Below are positions 1 to 6,998 of a stretch of DNA of 12,515 bases, piece by piece. Under the pieces are notes generated by a model that saw nothing but the letters and a program-made list of their open reading frames with translations, searched no databases and was not told where the DNA came from. The stretch spans positions 1 to 12,515 of the forward strand of contig JAGXRS010000057.1 in NCBI GenBank assembly GCA_018335615.1. The letters run 5' to 3'. Numbering within the stretch: the first letter of the stretch is position 1; each line of letters opens with the position of its first letter. A program made the position numbers and the translations under genes. This DNA is from Hydrogenophaga sp. (lineage in GTDB: Bacteria > Pseudomonadota > Gammaproteobacteria > Burkholderiales > Burkholderiaceae_C).

Positions 1-27
1 GACACTGATCAATGGTTCTGGATTCTC

Positions 28-34
28 AGGAGGA
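28..34 (+). promoter_or_regulatory. Strong Shine-Dalgarno for the export lipoprotein gene
   Basis: AGGAGGA lies 8 bases before the ATG at 43, which is close to ideal spacing. It selects this ATG over the out-of-frame ATGs at 12 and 36. It is the strongest ribosome binding site in the window, fitting a gene that starts a translational block. No promoter can be recognised in the 27 bases upstream. Confidence 0.8.
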
Positions 35-42
35 AATGGCAT

Positions 43-681
43 ATGCAACACCACACGTCGGGCACCGTCCGGGTCGCTCTCGGCTGCATCGCGGCAACCG
101 CCTTGTTTGCCGCCCTGAGCGGTTGCGCGTCATCGGGCGGCGCGCACCCCGCGGCCCCGGTAGAGGCCTCCCGGGCGGACTACAACTACGTGGTCGGGTC
201 CGGCGACGTCTTGAACATCACCGTGTGGCGCAACCCGGAACTGTCGTCCACGGTGCCCGTGCGGCCCGATGGCAAGGTGTCCACGCCGCTGGTGGATGAG
301 CTGGTGGCGCAGGGCAAGACCCCGTCGCAGATTGCCCGCGATGTCGAGGAAGCCCTGGGCAAGTTCGTCAGGGACCCGGTCGTCACCGTGGTGGTGACCA
401 ACTTTGTCGGGCCTTACAGCGAACAGATTCGCGTGGTGGGCGAAGCGACCCGCCCGCAGTTCCTGCCCTACAAGCAGAAGATGACGGTGATGGACGTGAT
501 GATCGCCGCCGGCGGACTCACCGACTTCGCCGATGGCAACAAGGCCACCATCGTGCGCGCCAGCGAAGGCAACAAGCGCTACAGCGTCCGACTCAAGGAC
601 CTCATCAAGCGCGGCGACATCTCCGCCAACGTCGAGATGCTGCCGGGCGACATCCTGATCATCCCGCAGGGCTGGTTCTGA
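43..681 (+). CDS. XrtA-type exopolysaccharide export lipoprotein (Wza/OtnA-like)
   Basis: This 212-residue protein is an outer-membrane polysaccharide export lipoprotein that should form or gate the secretion channel for the EPS. Seen: a signal peptide with a hydrophobic core (about residues 11-25) and a lipobox LSGC with the lipidated cysteine at 28. Next is a polysaccharide export domain (about 47-120; YVVGSGDVLNITVWRNPEL and DGKVSTPLVDELVAQG are typical), then one SLBB-like domain (about 128-208; RVVGEATRPQ, IAAGGLTDFADGNKA, LPGDILIIPQ). Known: the short form with a single SLBB domain matches the PEP-CTERM/XrtA export family (TIGR03027) rather than full-length Wza of about 380 residues. 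It lacks the C-terminal helix that Wza uses to cross the outer membrane, so another protein may supply the pore. The start is set by the AGGAGGA site. The chain-length gene follows after 80 bases. Confidence 0.93.
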   Translation: MQHHTSGTVRVALGCIAATALFAALSGCASSGGAHPAAPVEASRADYNYVVGSGDVLNITVWRNPELSSTVPVRPDGKVSTPLVDELVAQGKTPSQIARDVEEALGKFVRDPVVTVVVTNFVGPYSEQIRVVGEATRPQFLPYKQKMTVMDVMIAAGGLTDFADGNKATIVRASEGNKRYSVRLKDLIKRGDISANVEMLPGDILIIPQGWF

Positions 682-701
682 TCCTTATCGCCTGAGGTGT
701 T

Positions 702-724
702 CCTGCCAGTCTGTGTCTGGCCGG
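702..724 (+). other. Weak inverted repeat between export and chain-length genes
   Basis: CC-t-GCCAG pairs with CTGGC-c-GG around a 7-base loop (TCTGTGT), giving seven pairs with one internal mismatch. It lies in the 80-base gap between the first two genes. It is not followed by a T run, so it does not look like a rho-independent terminator. It could act as an mRNA stability or translation element, or be chance in GC-rich DNA. I see no other signal in this gap. Confidence 0.25.
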
Positions 725-761
725 GGGGTCTCGTTTCGCCTCTTCACAAACGGCTTGTCGT

Positions 762-2324
762 ATGCACGAACTCATCAACCAAGTTTCCACCTTTCTAAGG
801 GGAATGTGGAAGTACCGCCGGCTCGGTGTTCTCGCCGCGTGGGTGGTGGCCGCACTCGGCGCCACCGCCGTGCTGGTCATGCCCGACCGCTACGAAGCGT
901 CGGCCCGTGTCTATGTGGACACCCAGACCATCCTGCGGCCACTGATGGCGGGTCTGGCGGTGCAGCCCAACATCGATCAGCAGGTCAACATGCTCAGCCG
1001 CACCTTGATCAGCCGGCCCACGGTGGAAAAACTCATCCGCATGGCCGACCTGGACCTGGGGGCCCAGACCCAGCAGCAGCGGGATGCGCTGGTGGACAAG
1101 GTGACGGGTTCGCTCGCGATCCGCTCCACCGGCCGGGACAACCTCTACACCTTGTCCTACCGCGGCGAGACGCCCGAGCGGGCGCTGCGGGTGGTGCAGG
1201 CCCTGATGACCATTTTTGTGGAGTCGAGCCTGGGGGATTCCCGCACCGATTCGGACAGTGCACGCCGCTTCATTGAAGACCAGATCAGCAGCTACGAAGT
1301 GAGGCTGACGGAGGCCGAAGCGCGCCTGAAGGAATTTCGCCTGCGCAACATCGACATGCAGAGCGAGGGCGGCCTGGACCTGGTCGGGCGCATGGCCGAG
1401 ACATCGGCGCAGTACAACCAGGCGCGGCTGGAGTTGCAGGAGGCCGAGAGCGCACGACAGGCGGCTCGCCGCCAGCTCGACGAAGCCCGTGCCGCACAGC
1501 GCAGAAGCCCGTCGCAGTCGTCGGCATCGCTGGCCACGCCCGAGCTGGATTCCCGCATCGACGCGCTCAAGCGCAGCCTGGATGGCCTGGTGCAGCGCTA
1601 CACCGAGCAGCACCCGGACGTGTCGAACACGCGCCGCATGATCGCCGAACTGGAGGAGCAGAAGAAGCGCGAACTGGCCGACCTGCAGCGCGCCGCGCTG
1701 GCCAACCCCGGCCAGCCGGTGATCGAGACCAACCCGGCGCTGCTGGAACTCTCGCGCATTCATTCGGCCGCCGAGGTGCAGGTGGCCTCGCTGCGGGCCC
1801 GCGTGAGCGAGTTCGAATCGCGTGTGAACCGCTCCCGGGAGCAGCTGAAGGTGGCGCCGCAGATCGAGGCCGAGCTGGCGCGCCTGAACCGGGATTACGA
1901 GGTGCACCGCAAGAACTACAGCGATCTGGTGGCACGTCGGGAGTCCATCACCATGAGTGGACAGCTGGAGAGCACCGCCAGCCTGGCCGACTTCCGCGTG
2001 ATCGACCCACCGCGGGCGAACCCCTCGCCGGTGGCGCCCAACCGCGTGCTGCTGCTGCCGCTGGCCTTGCTCGCGGCCCTGGGCGCGGGCCTGGGCGTGG
2101 CGTTCCTGATGAGCCAGATCCGTCCGGTGTTCTTCAATGCCGCGGCGCTGCGCACCGCCACCGACCTGCCCCTGCTCGGCGTGGTGACGCTGATACGCAA
2201 CGACGCGGTGCGCCAGCGCGAAAAGCGCAGCGTGGTGCATTTCCTGATGTCACTGGCCGCGCTGGTGATGGTGTTTCTGGTTGGCATGGCGGTCTTGTCC
2301 TACCGCTCAGGTCTTGGAAGGTAA
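762..2324 (+). CDS. XrtA-type polysaccharide chain-length determinant (Wzz/PCP family)
   Basis: This 520-residue inner-membrane polysaccharide co-polymerase sets polymer length and activates the partner tyrosine kinase. Seen: an N-terminal Wzz domain with a first membrane helix (about 22-42) followed by the typical MPDRYEASARVYVDTQTILRP stretch. A long, charged, Gln/Glu/Arg-rich periplasmic region likely to be coiled coil follows (about 165-400). A proline motif (RVIDPPRANPSPVAPNR, about 411-427) precedes a second helix (about 428-450), and a third helix lies near the C terminus (about 492-513). Known: length and layout match the PEP-CTERM chain-length family (TIGR03007). There is no kinase domain; it is the next gene, as in split CapA/CapB systems and unlike fused Wzc. 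The start at 762 is chosen because MHEL...FLRGMWKYR is the family's usual N terminus. No clear Shine-Dalgarno precedes it, and the AAGGGG before Met15 is too close to serve that ATG. Confidence 0.93.
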   Translation: MHELINQVSTFLRGMWKYRRLGVLAAWVVAALGATAVLVMPDRYEASARVYVDTQTILRPLMAGLAVQPNIDQQVNMLSRTLISRPTVEKLIRMADLDLGAQTQQQRDALVDKVTGSLAIRSTGRDNLYTLSYRGETPERALRVVQALMTIFVESSLGDSRTDSDSARRFIEDQISSYEVRLTEAEARLKEFRLRNIDMQSEGGLDLVGRMAETSAQYNQARLELQEAESARQAARRQLDEARAAQRRSPSQSSASLATPELDSRIDALKRSLDGLVQRYTEQHPDVSNTRRMIAELEEQKKRELADLQRAALANPGQPVIETNPALLELSRIHSAAEVQVASLRARVSEFESRVNRSREQLKVAPQIEAELARLNRDYEVHRKNYSDLVARRESITMSGQLESTASLADFRVIDPPRANPSPVAPNRVLLLPLALLAALGAGLGVAFLMSQIRPVFFNAAALRTATDLPLLGVVTLIRNDAVRQREKRSVVHFLMSLAALVMVFLVGMAVLSYRSGLGR

Positions 2325-2328
2325 GGGA
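2323..2328 (+). promoter_or_regulatory. Ribosome binding site overlapping the previous stop
   Basis: AAGGGA lies 5 bases before the kinase ATG at 2334 and overlaps the TAA stop of the chain-length gene (2322-2324). Ribosomes finishing the upstream gene would uncover it, which suggests coupled synthesis of the two partner proteins. Confidence 0.55.
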
Positions 2329-2333
2329 ACCAC

Positions 2334-3272
2334 ATGAGCAGCCTGATTGAAAAAGCAGCCCTACGCCTGGAGCAACTGCGCCAGGCCGGTGTCGATGTGC
2401 CAGCCGCAGAGGTGGCCGCGTCGCCCACCCCCCCGCCACCGGTGCGTACCGCACGGCCGGTTTCGACCGGTCCCGAGCCCACCTCACGCTTGGTGACGCT
2501 GAACCTCGCGGCGCTGATGTCCCGAGGGTTCCTCACGCCCGATGCGTCCCGCTCGGCCATTGCCGACCAGTTTCGTGTCATCAAGCGGCCCCTGCTCGCC
2601 AACGCCACCGGCAAAGGCGCGTCCGTGGTGCCCAACGCCAACCTCATCATGGTCACCAGCGCCATGCCGGGGGAGGGCAAGACCTTCACCGCCATCAACC
2701 TGGCGATGAGCATCGCCATGGAAATGGACCACCACGTGCTGCTGGTGGATGCCGACGTGGCGCGTCCCTCCCTGATGCCGGACCTGGGCCTGCCAGCGAC
2801 CAAGGGCCTGCTGGACCTGTTGCTCGACGAGCGCATGCAGATGGCCGACGTGTTGCTGCGGACCAATGTGGACAAGCTGAGCTTGCTGCCCAGCGGAAGC
2901 TCCCACCCACGCGCCACCGAACTGCTGGCCAGTGACGCCATGACCGCGCTGATCGAGGAAATGGGTCAGCGTTACCCCGACCGCATCATCATTTTTGACT
3001 CACCGCCGCTGCTGTTGACCACGGAGTCGCGCGTGCTGGCCACCCACATGGGCCAGGTGGTGATGGTGGTGCAGGCCGAGAAGACGCTGCAGTCCCAGGT
3101 GCGCCATGCGATGACCACCATCGAGTCGTGTCCCGTCAAGCTGCTGTTGCTCAACCAGGCCCGGGGCGGTGACCAGGAAGCCTATGGCTACGGGTATGGC
3201 TACGGCTATGCCTACCCGCCCGCGGGCGCCGCGTCCGCTCCCCTGGGTGCCGCTGCCACCGCCGCTGCATGA
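2334..3272 (+). CDS. XrtA-associated bacterial tyrosine autokinase (BY-kinase)
   Basis: This 312-residue cytoplasmic P-loop kinase phosphorylates tyrosines in its own C-terminal tail and pairs with the chain-length protein to control EPS assembly. Seen: a Pro-rich, probably flexible linker (31-48), then the BY-kinase core. Its motifs are Walker A SAMPGEGKT (109-117), Walker A' LLVDAD (136-141) and Walker B IIIFDSPP (218-225). The chain ends in a tail with six tyrosines alternating with Gly/Ala at 284, 286, 288, 290, 292 and 294, followed by an Ala/Pro-rich end. Known: the A' motif separates BY-kinases from MinD-like ATPases, and a C-terminal tyrosine cluster is their autophosphorylation site. 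The match is to the PEP-CTERM kinase family (TIGR03018). A MinD-type ATPase is the only real alternative and the tail argues against it. A run of seven C at 2428-2434 lies in the linker coding region. Confidence 0.93.
   Translation: MSSLIEKAALRLEQLRQAGVDVPAAEVAASPTPPPPVRTARPVSTGPEPTSRLVTLNLAALMSRGFLTPDASRSAIADQFRVIKRPLLANATGKGASVVPNANLIMVTSAMPGEGKTFTAINLAMSIAMEMDHHVLLVDADVARPSLMPDLGLPATKGLLDLLLDERMQMADVLLRTNVDKLSLLPSGSSHPRATELLASDAMTALIEEMGQRYPDRIIIFDSPPLLLTTESRVLATHMGQVVMVVQAEKTLQSQVRHAMTTIESCPVKLLLLNQARGGDQEAYGYGYGYGYAYPPAGAASAPLGAAATAAA
3183..3215 (+). repeat. 12-bp tandem repeat coding the kinase tyrosine tail
   Basis: TATGGCTACGGG, then TATGGCTACGGC, then a partial degenerate copy TATGCCTAC run head to tail. 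The unit codes Tyr-Gly-Tyr-Gly, so gain or loss of a unit stays in frame and changes the number of tyrosines by two. Confidence 0.85.
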
Positions 3273-3284
3273 GCACCGCCAAGA

Positions 3285-3290
3285 TGGAGG
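3285..3290 (+). promoter_or_regulatory. Shine-Dalgarno that decides the start of the barrel-protein gene
   Basis: TGGAGG is 8 bases before the ATG at 3299. The earlier in-frame ATG at 3269, which overlaps the kinase stop as ATGA, has no purine-rich site in the 18 bases before it. The 3299 start also gives a signal peptide of ordinary length. Confidence 0.6.
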
Positions 3291-3298
3291 TTCCCGGG

Positions 3299-4882
3299 AT
3301 GATGCCGCCACCCACCCAGCCGCGTTTTCTGCCCCGGCGTGCCGTTGCCCTGGCCAGCTGTGCGGCACTGTCGCTCTGCTTCGGGGGCATGGCCCATGCG
3401 CAGATGGCAGAGTCGGTCGCGGGAGAGAGCCTGTCGCCACCCGGTCCCAAGCCCCGGGTCTGGATCGAACCCCGGGTCAGCGTCGGGGTGACGCTCTCGG
3501 ACAACGGCACGCTCTCGGGCAGCCAGTCGCAGGCCGAACAGGTGATCGAGGTGACGCCAGGCGTGCGGGGCATCCTGAACACGCCACGGGTGCGGGGCTA
3601 TTTCGACTATGCACTGAGCGGCCGGACCCATCTGCAGAACAGCTCACGCAACAAACTGCGGCACGCGCTCGATGCCAGCGCCACCGTGAACGCCTGGGAC
3701 AACCGTGCCTTCGTCGATGTCTCGGGTTCGGTGGCCGACGAATCCATCTCGGCTTTCGATGCGCCGGGCGGTAGCGTGTCGCGCCTCAACCAGTCGCAGA
3801 CCGCCAGCTTCCGGGTCTCGCCCTATGTGCAGGGCACCTTGGGCAGTGCCGCCGATTACGAGCTGCGCTACAGCCTGCAGACGGTCAACAGCGAATCGGC
3901 CTCACGGCCCGACCTCACGGCGCAGGACGCCTCGGCCCGGCTGGTGAATGGTGGATCGGTCGGTTCGCTGGGCTGGTCCTTTGACGCCCGCACGCAGTCC
4001 ATCGAGTACGAAGGTGGTCGCGACACCCGCTCCGACAGCGTGATGGCCGGCCTCATCTACCACGCCACACCGCAGCTGGTGCTGACCGGTCTCATGGGCC
4101 GCGAGGCCAACGACATCCTGACGCTGTCCCGCGAGTCTTACAACACCGCCGGCGTGAACCTGGACTGGCGGCCGTCCCCCCGCACGCGCCTGTCGGCGGG
4201 GGTGCAGGAGCGCTATTTCGGGCGCGGCCACAACGTGTCGCTGCAGCACAGCACCGGGCGCACCGTGTGGCGCTACACCGACCGCCGCGGCGTCGTCAAC
4301 AACGGGCTGGAGGCCAGTGCAGCGCCCCTCGGTTCGCTGCGCAACCTGCTGGACAGTTCGTTCCAGACGAGTTTCCCCGACGCCATCGAACGCAACGCCG
4401 AGGTGGACAAGGTGCTGGCCGGGTTGGGCCTCTCGGGCGACCTGCTGGTGTTCCAGACCTACCTCACCTCGGCCGCCACGCTGGAGCGTTCGCAGCAACT
4501 GTCCGTGGTGCTGCTGGGCGCGCGCGGTGCGGTCACGCTGGCCCTCAGCCGCAGCGACGCCAGCCGGCTCGACGCGCCACTGGCCGGCGCGCCCGCCCTG
4601 CCGGACGACTTCGACACCAACACGCGCATCCAGCGCGACGGCTGGAGTCTGGGTTATGCGCACCGGCTGACCCCACAGACGTCGGCCCAGGTGTCGATCA
4701 CGGGCACCCGCAGCCAGGGCACGGTGGATGACAGCCGTTCCACCACGGTGGCCGTCGGCCTGACCTCGAACCTGGCGCCGCGCACCACTGCCCGCGTGCA
4801 ACTCCGTCACACGCAGCACGACGGCAGCGTCCGCGACTACGGCGAAACGGCCGTCGTGGCCGTCATCACCCACCGGTTCTGA
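3299..4882 (+). CDS. XrtA-associated outer-membrane beta-barrel-like protein (TIGR03016 type)
   Basis: From the ATG at 3299 this protein has 527 residues; the frame is open to an ATG at 3269 (537 residues). Seen: a Sec signal peptide with twin Arg at 13-14, a hydrophobic core, and a probable AHA-Q cleavage site after residue 34. The mature chain is rich in alternating polar/hydrophobic segments and Ser/Thr/Arg, with repeated patterns such as VSVGVTLSDNGTL, YFDYALSGRTHLQ, ARVQLRHTQHDGS. It ends in VAVITHRF, and a C-terminal Phe is the usual signature of proteins inserted by the BAM machinery. Known: a protein like this regularly sits between the tyrosine kinase and the AAA ATPase in XrtA clusters (TIGR03016), with no defined function. 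Inference: it is an outer-membrane barrel acting in EPS export or anchoring, perhaps supplying the pore that the short export lipoprotein lacks. It is not a recognisable enzyme. Confidence 0.85.
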   Translation: MMPPPTQPRFLPRRAVALASCAALSLCFGGMAHAQMAESVAGESLSPPGPKPRVWIEPRVSVGVTLSDNGTLSGSQSQAEQVIEVTPGVRGILNTPRVRGYFDYALSGRTHLQNSSRNKLRHALDASATVNAWDNRAFVDVSGSVADESISAFDAPGGSVSRLNQSQTASFRVSPYVQGTLGSAADYELRYSLQTVNSESASRPDLTAQDASARLVNGGSVGSLGWSFDARTQSIEYEGGRDTRSDSVMAGLIYHATPQLVLTGLMGREANDILTLSRESYNTAGVNLDWRPSPRTRLSAGVQERYFGRGHNVSLQHSTGRTVWRYTDRRGVVNNGLEASAAPLGSLRNLLDSSFQTSFPDAIERNAEVDKVLAGLGLSGDLLVFQTYLTSAATLERSQQLSVVLLGARGAVTLALSRSDASRLDAPLAGAPALPDDFDTNTRIQRDGWSLGYAHRLTPQTSAQVSITGTRSQGTVDDSRSTTVAVGLTSNLAPRTTARVQLRHTQHDGSVRDYGETAVVAVITHRF

Positions 4883-4885
4883 TCC

Positions 4886-6034
4886 ATGTACGAAGCGTTC
4901 TATGGGCTGACGAGCAAACCGTTCCAGCTCAACCCCGATCCCCGCTTTTATTACAGCAGCAAGCCGCACCGGCGCGCGCGCTCCTATCTGGTGTACGGGG
5001 TCATGCGCGGCGAGGGCTTCATCGTCATCACCGGTGAGGTGGGCGCGGGCAAGACCACCATCGTGCGCGACCTGCTGGAGAGCCTGGACGACGGCGCCGT
5101 GGTGGCGGCGCATCTGGTGAGCACGCAGCTGGGGGCCGAGGATGCCCTGCGCATGGTGTGCGGCGCTTTTGGTGTGACGGTACGTGGCAGTGGCAAGGCC
5201 GACATGCTGATGGCGCTGGAGGCCTTCTTCATCACCCAGACCACGCAGGGCAAGCGCTGCCTGCTGATCGTGGACGAGGCGCAGAACCTGCAGCACCAGG
5301 CGGTGGAAGAGCTGCGCATGCTCTCCAACTTCCAGTTTGGTGACCAGGCGCTGTTGCAGACCTTTCTGGTGGGCCAGCCCGAGTTCCGTGAAATTCTGCA
5401 GGGCCCGGGCATGCTGCAGCTGCGCCAGCGCGTCACGGCACGCTGCCACCTCGGCCCGCTGGACGAGGAAGACACCCGTGCCTACATTGAACACCGGCTG
5501 AAATGCGCCGGCGCCACCGACAAGCCCAGCTTCGACCCGGCGGTGTTCAAAGCCATCTACGAGCATTCCGGTGGCATTCCCCGGCGCATCAATTCGGTGT
5601 GCGACCGGCTGCTGCTGCAGGGCTACCTGTCGGAGACCACGCATTTCACGGTCGAGGCCATGCAGGAAGTGGCCGCGGAGATCCAGACCGAAAACAGCGC
5701 GCCGCCTGCGCCGGCACCCGCCGCGCCCGATGCCTGGGCCCATTGGACGCCGGTGCCCGCACCGGCGGCACCCAACGGGGAAGCCGCTGACTGGGCCGGG
5801 GCTGCCGACCTGTCCGAACTGGAACTGGACGCCGCGCTGGTGGACGGCCTGCAGGCACAGCTCACGCGGGTGTCGGCCGAGCAACTCGGCGACCGCCTGC
5901 TGCGCATCGAGCGCAGCGTGCTGCGACAGGAGCGCATCAGCCTGGAGATTCTGGGGGCCCTCAAGAAGATCACCAGCGGCGCACGCAAGCCGGCGCACAG
6001 CGTGCAGACCCCTTCCGGAAGCGAAGCCGCATGA
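4886..6034 (+). CDS. XrtA-associated AAA+ ATPase (ExeA/GspA-like)
   Basis: This 382-residue P-loop ATPase starts three bases after the previous stop, without a clear ribosome binding site. Seen: the N-terminal MYEAFYGLTSKPFQLNPDP signature shared with ExeA/GspA ATPases, Walker A GEVGAGKT (50-57), Walker B LLIVDEAQN (126-134), a sensor-like VGQPEFRE segment (162-169), and the GGIPRRIN motif of the lid region (229-236). A Pro/Ala-rich linker follows (271-300), then a charged helical C terminus (about 308-365). No membrane helix is obvious, whereas ExeA has one. Known: it matches the PEP-CTERM ATPase family (TIGR03015). ExeA-like proteins use ATP to help place secretion machinery in the envelope. 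Inference: it energises or organises EPS export parts, possibly acting with the barrel protein encoded just before it. Its stop overlaps the next start (ATGA). Confidence 0.92.
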   Translation: MYEAFYGLTSKPFQLNPDPRFYYSSKPHRRARSYLVYGVMRGEGFIVITGEVGAGKTTIVRDLLESLDDGAVVAAHLVSTQLGAEDALRMVCGAFGVTVRGSGKADMLMALEAFFITQTTQGKRCLLIVDEAQNLQHQAVEELRMLSNFQFGDQALLQTFLVGQPEFREILQGPGMLQLRQRVTARCHLGPLDEEDTRAYIEHRLKCAGATDKPSFDPAVFKAIYEHSGGIPRRINSVCDRLLLQGYLSETTHFTVEAMQEVAAEIQTENSAPPAPAPAAPDAWAHWTPVPAPAAPNGEAADWAGAADLSELELDAALVDGLQAQLTRVSAEQLGDRLLRIERSVLRQERISLEILGALKKITSGARKPAHSVQTPSGSEAA

Positions 6035-6894
6035 GCACACGCTCCCCCATCACCAACGCCCTGACGATCGACGTGGAGGACTACTTCCAGGTGTCGGCGT
6101 TTGCCGCGCACATCGACCGCGCCGACTGGGACACGACCGAGTGCCGCGTCGAGCGCAATGTGCACCGCCTGCTCGACATGCTGGCGGGCAAGGGCACGAA
6201 GGCCACCTTCTTCACCCTGGGCTGGGTGGCCGAGCGCTACCCCGCGCTGGTGCGCCGCATCGTGGCCGACGGGCACGAACTGGCCAGCCATGGCTACGGG
6301 CATGAACGTGTCAGCGACCTGAGCGAGTCGGCGTTCTCGCACGACATCCGCAAGGCCAAAACCATTCTGGAAGACATCGGCGGCGTGGAGGTGATGGGCT
6401 ACCGAGCCCCCAGCTTCTCCATCGGTGCGGGCAACCTCTGGGCGCTCGACAGCCTGGAGGCCGCCGGCTACCGCTACAGCTCCAGCATCTACCCGGTGCA
6501 GCACGACCACTACGGCATGCCCGACGCGCCGCGCTTCGTGCACCAGATCCGCCAGGGCCTGATGGAGATTCCGCCCACCACCCTGCGCCTGTTCAACCGC
6601 AACCTGCCGTCCAGCGGCGGGGGCTATTTCCGGCTGCTGCCGTACCCGCTGTCGCGCTGGATGATCCAGCAGGTGAACGAGCGCGACGAACAGGCGGCGG
6701 TGTTCTATTGCCACCCCTGGGAGATCGACGCCGATCAGCCCCGTGTGAAGGGCGTGGGCTTCAAGACCCGTTTCCGGCACTACGTGAACATCGGGCGCAC
6801 CGAGCAGCGGCTGGAGAGCCTGCTGGACGATTTCCGCTGGGGCCGCATGGACCAGGTCTTTCTGCCGCCACGGCTGCGCGGGGTGGACGCATGA
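6031..6894 (+). CDS. XrtA-associated polysaccharide deacetylase (NodB/CE4 family)
   Basis: This 287-residue enzyme should remove N-acetyl groups from amino sugars in the EPS or its precursors. Seen: motif 1 LTIDVEDYFQ with the Asp pair at 14 and 17, motif 2 SHGYGHER with metal-binding His87 and His91, motif 3 GYRAPSFSIG with Arg125, and a late FYCHPWEID motif with His228. The C-terminal part (about 230-285, with RFRHYVNIGRTEQRL) fits the DUF3473 extension found in XrtA-linked deacetylases (TIGR03006). No signal peptide or membrane helix is visible, so it probably acts in the cytoplasm or at the inner face of the membrane, unlike the periplasmic PgaB. All catalytic residues appear intact. Translation is coupled to the ATPase by the ATGA at 6031. 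Confidence 0.93.
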   Translation: MSTRSPITNALTIDVEDYFQVSAFAAHIDRADWDTTECRVERNVHRLLDMLAGKGTKATFFTLGWVAERYPALVRRIVADGHELASHGYGHERVSDLSESAFSHDIRKAKTILEDIGGVEVMGYRAPSFSIGAGNLWALDSLEAAGYRYSSSIYPVQHDHYGMPDAPRFVHQIRQGLMEIPPTTLRLFNRNLPSSGGGYFRLLPYPLSRWMIQQVNERDEQAAVFYCHPWEIDADQPRVKGVGFKTRFRHYVNIGRTEQRLESLLDDFRWGRMDQVFLPPRLRGVDA

Positions 6895-6974
6895 CGAAAA
6901 CCGCCATCTTTTGGCCGACCGAAGACGACTCGGTTCACTGGCTGGGCCCGTTCGCCGTGCGCCACCCTGGCTGA
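6891..6974 (+). pseudogene. Short coupled ORF, possible remnant of femAB
   Basis: A 27-codon frame opens in an ATGA overlap with the deacetylase stop and ends at TGA 6972-6974. It fills most of the 104-base space before the glycosyltransferase. In other XrtA clusters this slot usually holds a FemAB/GNAT-fold protein of about 350 residues (TIGR03019). The last residues here, with Trp17, Phe21 and RHPG at 24-27, resemble the W..F...HP pattern I remember near the FemAB N terminus. I infer a femAB gene cut down to its first codons by deletion. It could also be a chance leader-like ORF; the peptide is too short to be sure. Confidence 0.3.
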
Positions 6975-6998
6975 GCCGTTCAACAGAGCGCGATTTCC

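Noticed and set aside
12..299. 95-codon frame overlapping the export lipoprotein start
   Set aside because: It is in a different frame from the lipoprotein gene, has an Arg/Gly-rich shadow composition and no ribosome binding site before its ATG.
3902..6040. 712-codon open frame on the minus strand
   Set aside because: It lies opposite the barrel-protein and ATPase genes, whose motifs are clear. The translation is low-complexity His/Gln/Arg/Gly typical of the complement of GC-rich codons, with no recognisable domain.
6968..6982. Possible sigma-54 promoter (TGGC, then TTCA at the -12 position)
   Set aside because: The -24 half is acceptable but the needed GC at -12 is missing, and it lies only 16 bases from the stp1 start inside an operon. 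PEP-CTERM systems do use sigma-54, which is why it was examined.
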